Shown here piece by piece: positions 16,601 to 25,453 of a stretch of DNA of 64,000 bases. Numbering within the stretch: the first letter of the stretch is position 1; each line of letters opens with the position of its first letter. The stretch covers positions 1,335,001 to 1,399,000 of the forward strand of contig OY282373.1 of the NCBI GenBank assembly GCA_958295805.1, given 5' to 3'. The notes under the pieces are model-generated. The model worked only from the letters and a program-made list of their open reading frames with translations, was not told where the DNA came from and did no database searches. The translations under genes were made by a program, and so were the position numbers. The DNA is from an uncultured Nitrospirales bacterium (GTDB taxonomy: Bacteria > Nitrospirota > Nitrospiria > Nitrospirales > UBA8639).

Positions 16601-18352
16601 ATGCACCAAATCCTTGAAACCATACAAGCACGTTTCCCGTCGGCCGTGTTGTCCGTTCGGGAGGACCCGCAACGGGGGGATCTCTCGGCCCAGGTGCGGG
16701 CGGGGGATATTGTGGAGGTGGCGCGGTTTCTTCATGATGATCCCGGGATGGCGTTTGACCATCTGACCGACATCTGTTCGGCTGACTATCCTGATGATCG
16801 TGAACGGTTTGAAGTCATTTATCATTTCCTCTCCCTGCCGCATAACACCCGGATTCGCCTGAAAGCCCGCGTGTCCGAAGAGAATCCCACCATCGACACC
16901 ATTACGTCCATCTGGAAAGGCGCGAATTTTCTCGAACGCGAGGTGTTCGATTTGATGGGCATTACTTTTGACGGGCATCCCGATTTACGACGAATCCTCA
17001 TGCCGGAAGATTATGAGGAAGGCCATCCCCTGCGAAAGGATTTTCCAACTGAAGGTAAGGGCTGGCGGAGTACTTTTGATTTTCTCCCTCGGTTGGATGA
17101 ACCGGAAAGCGAGTGGACCGAACGGGAAGTGCCCGCGGATCAACGGCACGTCTTCATGTCCGGGGAGAAGTCCGATTCCTCCAAGCGAACGACCGAATTG
17201 TTGCTCAACATGGGACCGCAGCATCCCAGCACCCACGGGGTCTTGCGCGTCGTCTTGGAACTGGACGGCGAACGCATTTCCAAGGCCGTTCCCGACATGG
17301 GCTATCTGCACCGCGGGGTGGAGAAACTTGCCGAAGGCCTGCATTACATGCAGGTCATTCCGCATACGGATCGGCTGGATTACGTCTGCGCCATGACGAA
17401 CAACTACGCCTACGTTCGTGCCGTTGAAAAACTGGTCGGCGTGACCGTGCCGGAGCGTGGCGAGTACGTGCGGACGATCGTGGCCGAGGTGCAGCGCATC
17501 GTCGGCCACCTGTTCTGGTTGGGCACGCAAGCCCTGGATATCGGGGCGATGACGGTTTTCTTCTGGACGTTCCGCGAGCGGGAGGTGCTGCTGGACTTTT
17601 TTGAAAAACTTTGTGGTGCCCGGTTGACGCTGAATTATTATCGGATCGGCGGGGTGGACGGCGACCTCACGCCGGCGTTGATTGAAAGCCTCCGTGCGTT
17701 TTTGAAAACGTTCCCTCAGCGTTTGCGTGAATATGACACGTTGCTGCAAAACAATCGGATCTGGGTAGCCAGAACCAAGGGCGTGGCGGTCATTTCCGGG
17801 GAAGACGCCGTGAATTTCGGGCTTACCGGGCCAACGCTTCGCGGGTCGGGTGTGGCCTATGACGTGCGCAAACTCGAACCATACGGCGTCTATGACCGGG
17901 TGGAGTGGGAAGTCCCGCTCGGGAAAGACGGTGATACGTATGATCGGTATTGGATTCGGGTGGAAGAGATGAAGCAGAGTGCCCGTATCATCGAACAATG
18001 CCTGGATCAGTTGCCCGAGGGCCCCATCATGGCGGATATGCCCCAGGTGATTCCTCCGCCCAAACCCGCGGTGATGCGGGACATGGAAAGCTTGATCCAT
18101 CATTTCATCATCTTTACCCAGGGGTTCAAGCCACCCAAGGGCGAAACCTATTGCGGCACCGAGGTACCCAAGGGGGAGTTGGGGTTTTTCTTAATCAGCG
18201 ACGGCAGCCCCCGGCCCTATCGGATGAAAATCCGCTCCCCCTCGTTCGTTCACATGGGAGCCTTTGATTTTATGGCCCGCGGGTATCTGATTTCTGACGT
18301 TATTACCATCTTCGGCACTTATGACATTGTGATGGGGGAGTGTGACCGGTAG
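16601..18352 (+). CDS. nuoCD: NADH-quinone oxidoreductase fused subunit C/D
   Basis: The 583-residue protein joins NuoC (residues 1 to about 165, with HLTDICSADYP, VFDLMGITFDGHPDLRRILMPEDYEEGHPLRKDFP) to NuoD (from about 200, with NMGPQHPSTHGVLR, LHRGVEK, and a C-terminus ending in IMGECDR). The NuoD half forms part of the quinone site and is the homologue of the 49-kDa subunit methylated by NDUFAF7 in mitochondria. C/D fusion occurs in several bacterial lineages. The reading frame overlaps neither neighbour's start codon region except the 3' end, which abuts nuoE. Translation starts at ATG 16601, just after the tandem array. Confidence 0.96.
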   Translation: MHQILETIQARFPSAVLSVREDPQRGDLSAQVRAGDIVEVARFLHDDPGMAFDHLTDICSADYPDDRERFEVIYHFLSLPHNTRIRLKARVSEENPTIDTITSIWKGANFLEREVFDLMGITFDGHPDLRRILMPEDYEEGHPLRKDFPTEGKGWRSTFDFLPRLDEPESEWTEREVPADQRHVFMSGEKSDSSKRTTELLLNMGPQHPSTHGVLRVVLELDGERISKAVPDMGYLHRGVEKLAEGLHYMQVIPHTDRLDYVCAMTNNYAYVRAVEKLVGVTVPERGEYVRTIVAEVQRIVGHLFWLGTQALDIGAMTVFFWTFREREVLLDFFEKLCGARLTLNYYRIGGVDGDLTPALIESLRAFLKTFPQRLREYDTLLQNNRIWVARTKGVAVISGEDAVNFGLTGPTLRGSGVAYDVRKLEPYGVYDRVEWEVPLGKDGDTYDRYWIRVEEMKQSARIIEQCLDQLPEGPIMADMPQVIPPPKPAVMRDMESLIHHFIIFTQGFKPPKGETYCGTEVPKGELGFFLISDGSPRPYRMKIRSPSFVHMGAFDFMARGYLISDVITIFGTYDIVMGECDR

Positions 18353-18362
18353 GCAGGACGCG

Positions 18363-18869
18363 ATGCTGCGGGCAAAATATCAAAACGTCATCGATGATCT
18401 GTTAAGCCGCTATCCGGTGAAACAATCGGCGTTGTTGCCCTTGTTGAATCTGGCGCAAAAGGAAGAGGGGTACGTGAGTCAGGCCGCGATGAAGGAAATT
18501 GCCGGCATTCTGGATCTCACCCCTCCTCAAGTGTTTGAGACGGTCACGTTTTATACGATGCTCAGTCTCAAACCCATCGGGAAATTCCACGTCCAGGTGT
18601 GCCGGTCGTTAATGTGCGCGTTGGTGGGAGCCGACAACCTGCTCGGATGGTTGCAGAAACATTTGGGAATTGGAGTTGGGCAAACCACTCAGGATAAGAT
18701 GTTCACCCTCAGTGCGGTAGAATGTCTGGGGTCCTGCGGCACCGGGCCGATGTTTCAGATCAACGACGACTATTACGAGCGGCTCACGGAAGAAAAAGTC
18801 GGGCGGATTCTCGAAGACTTGAGACAAACCGGCGACTGCGCCATGAAAAGCGGACCGTTTTTATTGTAG
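18363..18869 (+). CDS. nuoE: NADH-quinone oxidoreductase subunit E
   Basis: The protein of about 168 residues has the NuoE thioredoxin-like [2Fe-2S] motif: VCRSLMC (Cys-x4-Cys) then VECLGSCGTGP (Cys-x3-Cys), after an N-terminal helical region with LLNLAQKEEGYVS. It binds cluster N1a beside the NADH site on NuoF. I choose ATG 18363, with AGGA 4-5 bp upstream, over the in-frame GTG 18342 that overlaps nuoCD. A family B hairpin with GAAA loop lies between this gene and nuoF. Confidence 0.95.
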   Translation: MLRAKYQNVIDDLLSRYPVKQSALLPLLNLAQKEEGYVSQAAMKEIAGILDLTPPQVFETVTFYTMLSLKPIGKFHVQVCRSLMCALVGADNLLGWLQKHLGIGVGQTTQDKMFTLSAVECLGSCGTGPMFQINDDYYERLTEEKVGRILEDLRQTGDCAMKSGPFLL

Positions 18870-18882
18870 CCGTTTGAATTGC

Positions 18883-18909
18883 CGTCATTCCCGCGAAAGC
18901 GGGAATCCA
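18883..18909. repeat. Family B hairpin with GAAA tetraloop between nuoE and nuoF
   Basis: Stem ATTCCCGC (18887-18894), loop GAAA, stem GCGGGAAT (18899-18906). A GNRA loop on an 8-bp G+C-rich stem would make a very stable RNA hairpin in the nuo mRNA. It is part of the dispersed family B repeat and creates a false N-terminal extension if nuoF is called from an earlier codon. Confidence 0.85.
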
Positions 18910-18930
18910 GAATTTGAAGGTATCCTCACG

Positions 18931-20247
18931 ATGAAGACGTTTGATCCCATTCTTTTGAAAAACATGCAGCAACCCGGGTACACGGGGTCTCTTGCGGAGT
19001 ATGAACGGGCCGGAGGGTATCAGGCGTTGAAACAGGTCCTGGCGGGCGTCCCGCCGGATGACGTGATCGACCTGGTGAAAAAATCCGGCCTGCGCGGTCG
19101 GGGAGGCGCGGGATTTCCGACCGGGGTGAAATGGGGCTTCATCCCCAAGGATCATCCCGGGCCGAAATATCTGTGTTGTAACGCCGATGAAAGCGAGCCC
19201 GGGACGTTCAAAGACCGTCAGTTGATGGAACGCGACCCCCACCAGGTGCTCGAAGGCATTGCCATTGCCTGTTATGCGATTGGTGCGCAGACGGCCTACA
19301 TCTACATCAGGGGTGAATTCCGGCTTGGGGCGAAAATCCTGGAGCGTGCCATTGCGGAAGCACGAGAAGCCGGGCACGTGGGCGCCGATGTGTACGGCAG
19401 CGGCGTGACCATTCAGATTTACGTCCACGCCGGGGCCGGAGCGTATATCTGCGGTGAGGAAACTGCGTTGTTGGAATCCTTGGAAGGCAAGCGAGGCAAG
19501 CCGCGGACCAAGCCGCCCTTCCCCGCCACGCACGGACTCTACCAGAAACCCACGGTCGTCAATAACGTCGAGACGCTGGCCAACGTTCCGCACATCGTGA
19601 AGCGCGGGAGCGACTGGTTTGCCTCAATCGGGTCCCCGCCGAAGAGCACGGGCACGCGGATCTTCTGTTTGAGCGGCCACGTTTGCCGTCCCGGCAATTA
19701 TGAACTGCCCGTGAACGCGACGTTCCGGGATCTCATTTATGAGCTTGGCGGAGGAATGCGGTCCGACAAACCGCTCAAAGCCTTTATTCCGGGCGGGGCA
19801 TCCGCGCCGTTTTTGACCCCGGACCACGTGGACGTGCAACTGGACTTTGAATCGGTGGCCTTGGCCGGGTCCATGTCGGGGTCCGGTGGGGTGACCGCGA
19901 TGGAAGAAGGCACGAGCATGGTGTGGGCGGCCCTTCGGCTGATGGAATTTTTCTATCATGAATCGTGTGGAAAGTGTACGCCGTGTCGTGAAGGCAGTGC
20001 GTGGATCGTGCAGATTTTACAACGAATTCAGAACAAACAAGGACGACGGGAAGATTTAGGAACACTCACGGACGTTTGCGGAAACATCGGCGGACGGACC
20101 GTGTGCGCGTTCGGCGACGCGGAAATCGCCCCGGTCCTGAGTACGCTGAAATATTGGCGGCACGAATATGAGGCGTTGATTGAGGAGGCGGAGACCCTCA
20201 ACGCCGGCAGGAAAGCGAAAGACATTCCGGTGCTCAGTGTGTCGTAA
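18931..20247 (+). CDS. nuoF: NADH-quinone oxidoreductase subunit F (FMN/NADH-binding)
   Basis: Starting at ATG 18931 the protein has about 438 residues, normal for NuoF. It shows the FMN/NADH binding elements (LRGRGGAGFPTGVKWG, CNADESEPGTFKDR, GAGAYICGEETALLESLEG) and the N3 [4Fe-4S] ligands ESCGKCTPCREG with a fourth Cys in TVCAFGDAE. NuoF accepts hydride from NADH and feeds the iron-sulfur chain. GAAGG lies about 11 bp before the chosen start; an upstream in-frame extension is only a translated family B repeat. Confidence 0.96.
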   Translation: MKTFDPILLKNMQQPGYTGSLAEYERAGGYQALKQVLAGVPPDDVIDLVKKSGLRGRGGAGFPTGVKWGFIPKDHPGPKYLCCNADESEPGTFKDRQLMERDPHQVLEGIAIACYAIGAQTAYIYIRGEFRLGAKILERAIAEAREAGHVGADVYGSGVTIQIYVHAGAGAYICGEETALLESLEGKRGKPRTKPPFPATHGLYQKPTVVNNVETLANVPHIVKRGSDWFASIGSPPKSTGTRIFCLSGHVCRPGNYELPVNATFRDLIYELGGGMRSDKPLKAFIPGGASAPFLTPDHVDVQLDFESVALAGSMSGSGGVTAMEEGTSMVWAALRLMEFFYHESCGKCTPCREGSAWIVQILQRIQNKQGRREDLGTLTDVCGNIGGRTVCAFGDAEIAPVLSTLKYWRHEYEALIEEAETLNAGRKAKDIPVLSVS

Positions 20248-20256
20248 GAACGGGTC

Positions 20257-22977
20257 ATGACCATGCCACAGACGCAAAAAACGTTGACGGTGACGATTGA
20301 CGGAATCAGGACGCAGGTGCCGGACGGCACGCTCGTGATCGAGGCGGCCCGACGCGTGGGCGTCATGGTGCCGCATTTCTGTTACCACCCGAAGTTGAAG
20401 CCCGACGCGAATTGCCGAATGTGCCTGGTGGAGATTGAAAAGATTCCCAAACTCCAGACCTCGTGCAGCACCCGCGTGGCCGACGGCATGGTCGTGCGAT
20501 CCTCGGTGCCGCACGTCGAGGCTGCACGGAAATCCGTGCTGGAATTGTTGTTGGGCAACCATCCACTGGATTGTCCGGTGTGCGATCAAGGCGGCCGCTG
20601 TGACCTGCAAGATTTTTCGCACGAATACACGCCCACCGTCAGCCGGTTCAAGGAACTGAAGCGCGTGTTTCCGAAACAATACCTTGGCTCGGTCATTGAG
20701 ACGCAAATGAATCGGTGCGTGTCGTGTATGCGCTGCGTGCGGTATTGCGACGAAGTGATGGACGCAAAGGCACTGGCCGCCGTCGGACGGGGCACGTTGA
20801 CTCAGATTACGCACTGGAGCGGCAACGAACTCGAGTGCGACATGTGCGGCGGCTGCATTCAGATTTGTCCGGTCGGGGCCATCACCAGCCGGTTGTCGAT
20901 GTACGACTATCGTCCGTGGATGCTGAAACGAACGGAGACCATCTGTTCGTTTTGCGGGGACGGGTGCCAGATCACGGTCCAACGAAAGGACGATCAATTG
21001 ATCGAAGTGAACTCGGCGCTCGGCGCCGGGCGGAACAACGGCGATCTCTGCGCGCGCGGATATTTCGGTTATCACGCTGGCGCCCATCCTGATCGCGTGC
21101 AACACCCGCTGATTCGTCAACCCGATGGCTCCTTTGCCGCAGTCACCTGGGAGGACGCCTTGGAGCACGTCGCCCGGAAGTTACTGACGCTGAAGTCGGC
21201 CTATGGGTCCGATGCGATTGCCGGGCTGATGACGGCCCGGTGTACGAATGAAGACATGTACGTGTTTCAGAAATTCATGCGACTCGTGGTCGGGACGAAT
21301 CAGATCGACAGCAGCGCGCGGTACGGCTACGTCAACGGGGTGCGGGCGCTTCGGCGCGTGCAAGGCACCCATCGATGGACGGTGCGCTATGAGGACGTCC
21401 TGCAAGCAGATGGGATCATGCTGATCGGTACGAACGTCCATGAGACAAATCCCATTACGGCGTTACAGGTGAAGCAAGCCGTAAAGCGCAACGGTGCCAC
21501 GCTGATGACGCTGGAATCTCTGCTTCCGGTCCGCTCGACCGTGAGTAATATTACGACGCTGTCCCGGCATCATCTGACGGTACGGAACGGCCGGTTTGAC
21601 GCTGCGATTGTGGGACTCCTCAAGGCGGTGTGCGAATTGCAACTGGTCAACGCGGAGGTCGCCGAACGGGCCCCGGAGTTCGTGCAGACGATTCAGGCCA
21701 AAGTCGCCGGGGTGTCGTGGCAGACCATCCACGAGCAATCCGGCCTTCTGCAACGGGACGTGGAGGCCGCGGCGCGCGCGTATGGGCAGTCCCGTCGGGC
21801 CGTCACGTTGGTTGGGCAAGACGTCCTTCGTGCCGTTGGCGGAGAAGCCATGGTGACCAATCTCCTGGACGTGCAGATCCTCACCGGTCATCTTCAACGC
21901 GAAGGCTCGGGGTTGGGGTGTCTGGCTGAAGAAAATAATGAGCAGGGAGCCATAGAAATGGGGGTCACGGCTGAATATCTGCCGGGTCCGTCGCCTCTCG
22001 ATGAGACGGGGAGCACGGCCGCGTTCGCGCAAGCCTGGGGCCAGGCCCTGCCGACGGGAGCCTCGGCCACCCTCATGCACGTGTTGCGTCGAGCCAAAGC
22101 CGGTGACGTTAAAGCGTTGTTCATCGTTGGGGAAAATCCCGTGGCATCGCTGCCGCCTGACGCCGCGGTGACGGACGCCCTGGATGCCTTGGACTTTCTG
22201 GTCTGTCAGGAACTGTTTTTAACGGAAACCGCGAAGCGTGCCCACGTGGTGTTGCCGGCCTGCTCGGCCATGGAAAAAGACGGCACGTTTACGAATACCG
22301 AAGGACACGTCCAGCCCGTGCGTCAAGCGGTTGAGCCCGTGGGTGAGAGTCGGCCGGATTGGGAAATGTTTTCGGCCCTGTCCGTGTTGATGGAACACCC
22401 GATTGAATACGGCGACGTCAAAGACGTCTTCAAGGAAATACGTCGAATCATTCCCGGGTATGGGCTGTTGGGTCCGGCTTCCACGCCGCAGCCCGTCAAC
22501 GCCGATGTGGTGGCCCGCTACGTGGACGGGGGGTTCAAAGAAGACGTTGACCGGCGGTATACGCTGAATCAGCCGACTCCGGAGTCACAAGGGGGCATGA
22601 CGTTGAAGTTGCTCCAATCCGTCTATCATTCAGGAAAATACAGCACGCGCGCGAAAGGGTTGATGGAAGTGCAAGGGGAGGGACTGCTGCAAATCAACGC
22701 TTCCGAGGCGACCCGATTGGGCGTTAAGGAAGGCGACGCAGTGTGCCTCTCCAACGAGCACGGACGGGCCACGGTTTCCGTCACGCTGAATGACCGCGTG
22801 CCCGACGCCGTGGCGTGGTTTCCCGAACACTTCGACGAACCCGTGCGGCCGCTGTTCTCGTTGACGGTTGATCCGCAGACGCACGTGCCCGTTTGGAAGA
22901 CGACCCACGTGACGATCACGAACGTGAATGACCGCCCCGCAGGTGAAGGAGAAATCCATGACGTGATGTCATTCTGA
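20257..22977 (+). CDS. nuoG: NADH-quinone oxidoreductase subunit G
   Basis: The 906-residue protein opens with a [2Fe-2S] ferredoxin domain (HFCYH, NCRMCLVE, TSCSTRV), then the His-Cys3 region (HPLDCPVCDQGGRCDLQ) and two [4Fe-4S] motifs (CVSCMRCVRYC, CDMCGGCIQICPVGA). A molybdopterin-oxidoreductase-like body begins with CSFCGDGC plus a distal Cys (DLCARG), the ligand set of the extra N7 cluster. It continues to a C-terminal MopB-binding-like domain. This is the electron-wire subunit of complex I. The stop codon TGA at 22975-22977 lies inside a family A repeat (GTCATTCTGAGC), so the last residues may derive from it. Confidence 0.95.
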   Translation: MTMPQTQKTLTVTIDGIRTQVPDGTLVIEAARRVGVMVPHFCYHPKLKPDANCRMCLVEIEKIPKLQTSCSTRVADGMVVRSSVPHVEAARKSVLELLLGNHPLDCPVCDQGGRCDLQDFSHEYTPTVSRFKELKRVFPKQYLGSVIETQMNRCVSCMRCVRYCDEVMDAKALAAVGRGTLTQITHWSGNELECDMCGGCIQICPVGAITSRLSMYDYRPWMLKRTETICSFCGDGCQITVQRKDDQLIEVNSALGAGRNNGDLCARGYFGYHAGAHPDRVQHPLIRQPDGSFAAVTWEDALEHVARKLLTLKSAYGSDAIAGLMTARCTNEDMYVFQKFMRLVVGTNQIDSSARYGYVNGVRALRRVQGTHRWTVRYEDVLQADGIMLIGTNVHETNPITALQVKQAVKRNGATLMTLESLLPVRSTVSNITTLSRHHLTVRNGRFDAAIVGLLKAVCELQLVNAEVAERAPEFVQTIQAKVAGVSWQTIHEQSGLLQRDVEAAARAYGQSRRAVTLVGQDVLRAVGGEAMVTNLLDVQILTGHLQREGSGLGCLAEENNEQGAIEMGVTAEYLPGPSPLDETGSTAAFAQAWGQALPTGASATLMHVLRRAKAGDVKALFIVGENPVASLPPDAAVTDALDALDFLVCQELFLTETAKRAHVVLPACSAMEKDGTFTNTEGHVQPVRQAVEPVGESRPDWEMFSALSVLMEHPIEYGDVKDVFKEIRRIIPGYGLLGPASTPQPVNADVVARYVDGGFKEDVDRRYTLNQPTPESQGGMTLKLLQSVYHSGKYSTRAKGLMEVQGEGLLQINASEATRLGVKEGDAVCLSNEHGRATVSVTLNDRVPDAVAWFPEHFDEPVRPLFSLTVDPQTHVPVWKTTHVTITNVNDRPAGEGEIHDVMSF

Positions 22978-23042
22978 GCCGTAGGCGAAGAATCTGGGGC
23001 TAGGGCTGAGATTCTTCGTCGCTTCGCTCCTCAGAATGACAG
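22968..23042. repeat. Inverted pair of family A repeats overlapping the nuoG stop
   Basis: GTCATTCTGAGCCGTAGGCG then AAGAATCT on the left is mirrored by GAGATTCTTCG..CTCAGAATGACAG on the right, forming a long imperfect hairpin. The left arm contains the nuoG stop codon. A 24-codon frame at 23064-23135 between here and nuoH is open, but I have no evidence it is translated. Confidence 0.75.
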
Positions 23043-23159
23043 GGGAGGGTGACAGAGAATGAAATGGTGTCTGAACCGACGTCGTCCGCAGTATTGGCTG
23101 AACAGACTCTCATTCAGGTTTATGTGTATCCATGACAATTCACATCAAGGAGATTCTCC

Positions 23160-24224
23160 GTGTTTGATGCCGGCATTAAACTCGCTTTGACCTTATCGCA
23201 AATCGGGGTGGTGATGGGCGTGGTCCTGCTGACCGTGGCCGCGCTCACCTTATTGGAACGCAAGGTGCTGAGTTGGATGCAGGACCGGATGGGCCCCATG
23301 GAAGTTGGGCCGTATGGCGTCTTGCAGCCGGTGGCGGATGGGCTGAAATTGTTTTTCAAGGAAGACATCATTCCGGCCGGCGCCAACAGGATCATGTTCA
23401 GTCTGGCCCCGATTCTCGTGTTGGTGCCGGCGTTGATCGGGTTTGCCGTCATTCCATTCGGCCCGGATTGGACGGTTGAAGTCCTGGGTGTGGAATTCAA
23501 GCCCTTCGTCATCAGCGATATCAACGTCGGCGTCCTGTACGTGCTGGCGTTTGCCTCCATTGGGGCATACGGCATCATCCTCGGCGGATGGTCGTCCAAC
23601 AGCAAATATTCATTGTTGGGCGGATTGCGATCCGCCGCCCAGTTGATCAGCTATGAATTGAACGTGGGGCTTGCCATTGTCGGAGTCCTGTTGTTGTCGG
23701 GCAGTCTGAGTCTGGTCACCATCAGCGAAGCGCAAGCGGGCGGTTTCTGGCATTGGTATGCGTTCGATCCCTTGCCGTTTCCACAATTCGTCGCCTTTGT
23801 CGTGTTTTTGATTGCCTCGGTCGCCGAAACCAATCGCGTGCCCTTCGACCTTCCCGAAGCGGAAAGCGAATTGGTGGCGGGCTTCTTCACGGAATACAGC
23901 GGCATGAGGTTCGCCTTCTTCTTTCTGGCGGAATACGCGAACATGATCCTGGTGTCGTGCATGTCCACCGTGTTGTTCTTCGGGGGATGGCATGCTCCGG
24001 TTCCGTTTTTGCAAGCCCCCGGGGATTTTGCCTGGATCACGGGAATTTTCTGGTTTACCGTGAAAGTCTACGGTTTCTTGTTTTTATTCTTCTGGTTGCG
24101 TGCCACGTTGCCGCGATTGCGCTATGACCAGTTGATGCGGTTCGGGTGGAAGGTGCTGTTGCCCATTGCCTTGGGGAACGTGGTGGTCACGTCGATTCTG
24201 GCGTATATTTTCCCGAATTCATAA
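23160..24224 (+). CDS. nuoH: NADH-quinone oxidoreductase subunit H
   Basis: The 354-residue membrane protein has about eight hydrophobic helices and NuoH signatures: LLERKVLSWMQDRMGPMEVGP, the ADGLKLFFKEDIIP segment, and ETNRVPFDLPEAESELVAGF with the acidic residues of the E-channel. NuoH sits between the peripheral arm and the antiporter-like subunits and lines the quinone chamber. The start is GTG 23160, decided by a strong AAGGAG site 7 bp upstream. Confidence 0.96.
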   Translation: MFDAGIKLALTLSQIGVVMGVVLLTVAALTLLERKVLSWMQDRMGPMEVGPYGVLQPVADGLKLFFKEDIIPAGANRIMFSLAPILVLVPALIGFAVIPFGPDWTVEVLGVEFKPFVISDINVGVLYVLAFASIGAYGIILGGWSSNSKYSLLGGLRSAAQLISYELNVGLAIVGVLLLSGSLSLVTISEAQAGGFWHWYAFDPLPFPQFVAFVVFLIASVAETNRVPFDLPEAESELVAGFFTEYSGMRFAFFFLAEYANMILVSCMSTVLFFGGWHAPVPFLQAPGDFAWITGIFWFTVKVYGFLFLFFWLRATLPRLRYDQLMRFGWKVLLPIALGNVVVTSILAYIFPNS

Positions 24225-24243
24225 CGACAGGGCAGGGAAAGCG

Positions 24244-24783
24244 ATGACATTCAAGAAGTGGATCAAGTCTCTCATCTTTTTCGAAATCCTCATGGGGATG
24301 AAAGAGACGATGAAGCATTTTCTGAACTATCGTCCCATCACGTTGGAGTATCCTCACGTCAAAAAATCCCTGCCTGACAATTATCGCGGGATGTTGGGCT
24401 TGCTCCGCTATGACGACGGGACGGAGAAATGCGTGGGCTGTGATTTATGTGAAGCGGCCTGTCCTTCTCGCGTGATTCGCGTGGTGAGTGCCGAGGTGCC
24501 GGGGGAACCCACGAAGCGATACGCCAAAGACTACGACATGGACATGACGCGCTGTCTGTTCTGCGGGTTGTGCGTCCAGGCGTGTCCGGTGGACGCCTTG
24601 GGGATGTCGCAGGAATTTGAGTGGGCCGTCTACGATAAACGTCATTTACAGTTGAACAAACAACAACTCCTGGCCATTGGAGATCGAGCATTTCCTGAAC
24701 GGGAAAAACGCTTGGAATTTCAACATCCCAACGTTGCCTATTTTAACGTCTCCTTCAAGGATATTCCTGAAAAGGAGTGTTAG
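24244..24783 (+). CDS. nuoI: NADH-quinone oxidoreductase subunit I
   Basis: The 179-residue protein has an amphipathic N-terminal segment and two classical [4Fe-4S] ferredoxin motifs, CVGCDLCEAACP and CLFCGLCVQACP, that bind clusters N6a and N6b. I use ATG 24244, just downstream of an AGGGAAAG sequence and 19 bp after nuoH; the frame remains open further upstream into nuoH but that extension is not plausible. NuoI passes electrons toward N2 on NuoB. Confidence 0.95.
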   Translation: MTFKKWIKSLIFFEILMGMKETMKHFLNYRPITLEYPHVKKSLPDNYRGMLGLLRYDDGTEKCVGCDLCEAACPSRVIRVVSAEVPGEPTKRYAKDYDMDMTRCLFCGLCVQACPVDALGMSQEFEWAVYDKRHLQLNKQQLLAIGDRAFPEREKRLEFQHPNVAYFNVSFKDIPEKEC

Positions 24784-24857
24784 GGGCAATCGATTTGCCT
24801 GCCGATGGTCGTCTTCTTGTCCAACCCATGCGCCGGTAGCGGTAGAAACGTGTAACC

Positions 24858-25376
24858 GTGGCAACGCTTGTTTTTGTGTATTTTTCCGGGATCATTCTTC
24901 TGACCGCCTTGCTCGTGGTGGTGCTGCGCAACCCCATCCATAGCGCCCTGTCCTTGCTGGTCATGTTTTTTCACGTGGCCGGACTCTACGTCACGCTACA
25001 CGCCGAGTTTTTAGCCGCCGTTCAAATCATCGTGTATGCGGGGGCGATCCTGGTGCTCTATCTGTTTGTCGTGATGTTACTGAACGTGAAACGCGAAGAG
25101 CAGTACAGTCGTCAGGGAGTCGTGGCCTTGTTTCTTGGCGTGGTGTTGTTGACGGAAGCCGGTTTGCTGGTCGTAAGCCGAGGCTTGACCGTGGCACCTC
25201 CGATACCCGAAGGGGAGGGCACCAAGATCGTGGGGAACACGGAATCCATCGGAGAAGTCTTGTATTCCACCTATTTATTCCCGTTCGAGATTGCCTCGCT
25301 CATTTTGCTGGTCGCCATGATCGGGGCGGTCATCCTGACCAAGAAAGGCGTGCTGGAGTCCAAGTCCTCTCTCTGA
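24858..25376 (+). CDS. nuoJ: NADH-quinone oxidoreductase subunit J
   Basis: The 172-residue protein has five hydrophobic helices and the NuoJ signature HAEFLAAVQIIVYAGAILVLYLFVVMLLN (the conserved pi-bulge helix region, split here for brevity: AAVQIIVYAGA and LFVVMLLN). Start GTG 24858. It lies 74 bp after nuoI. Instead of being followed directly by nuoK, as in nearly all nuo operons, it is followed by an unrelated DNA methyltransferase gene. Confidence 0.94.
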   Translation: MATLVFVYFSGIILLTALLVVVLRNPIHSALSLLVMFFHVAGLYVTLHAEFLAAVQIIVYAGAILVLYLFVVMLLNVKREEQYSRQGVVALFLGVVLLTEAGLLVVSRGLTVAPPIPEGEGTKIVGNTESIGEVLYSTYLFPFEIASLILLVAMIGAVILTKKGVLESKSSL

Positions 25377-25453
25377 GGAATTTGGTCAAACCGATCAAGC
25401 ACCACGTTTCATCAGATAGCTGAAAGATTCAAGAATGATCTGATTATGAAACC

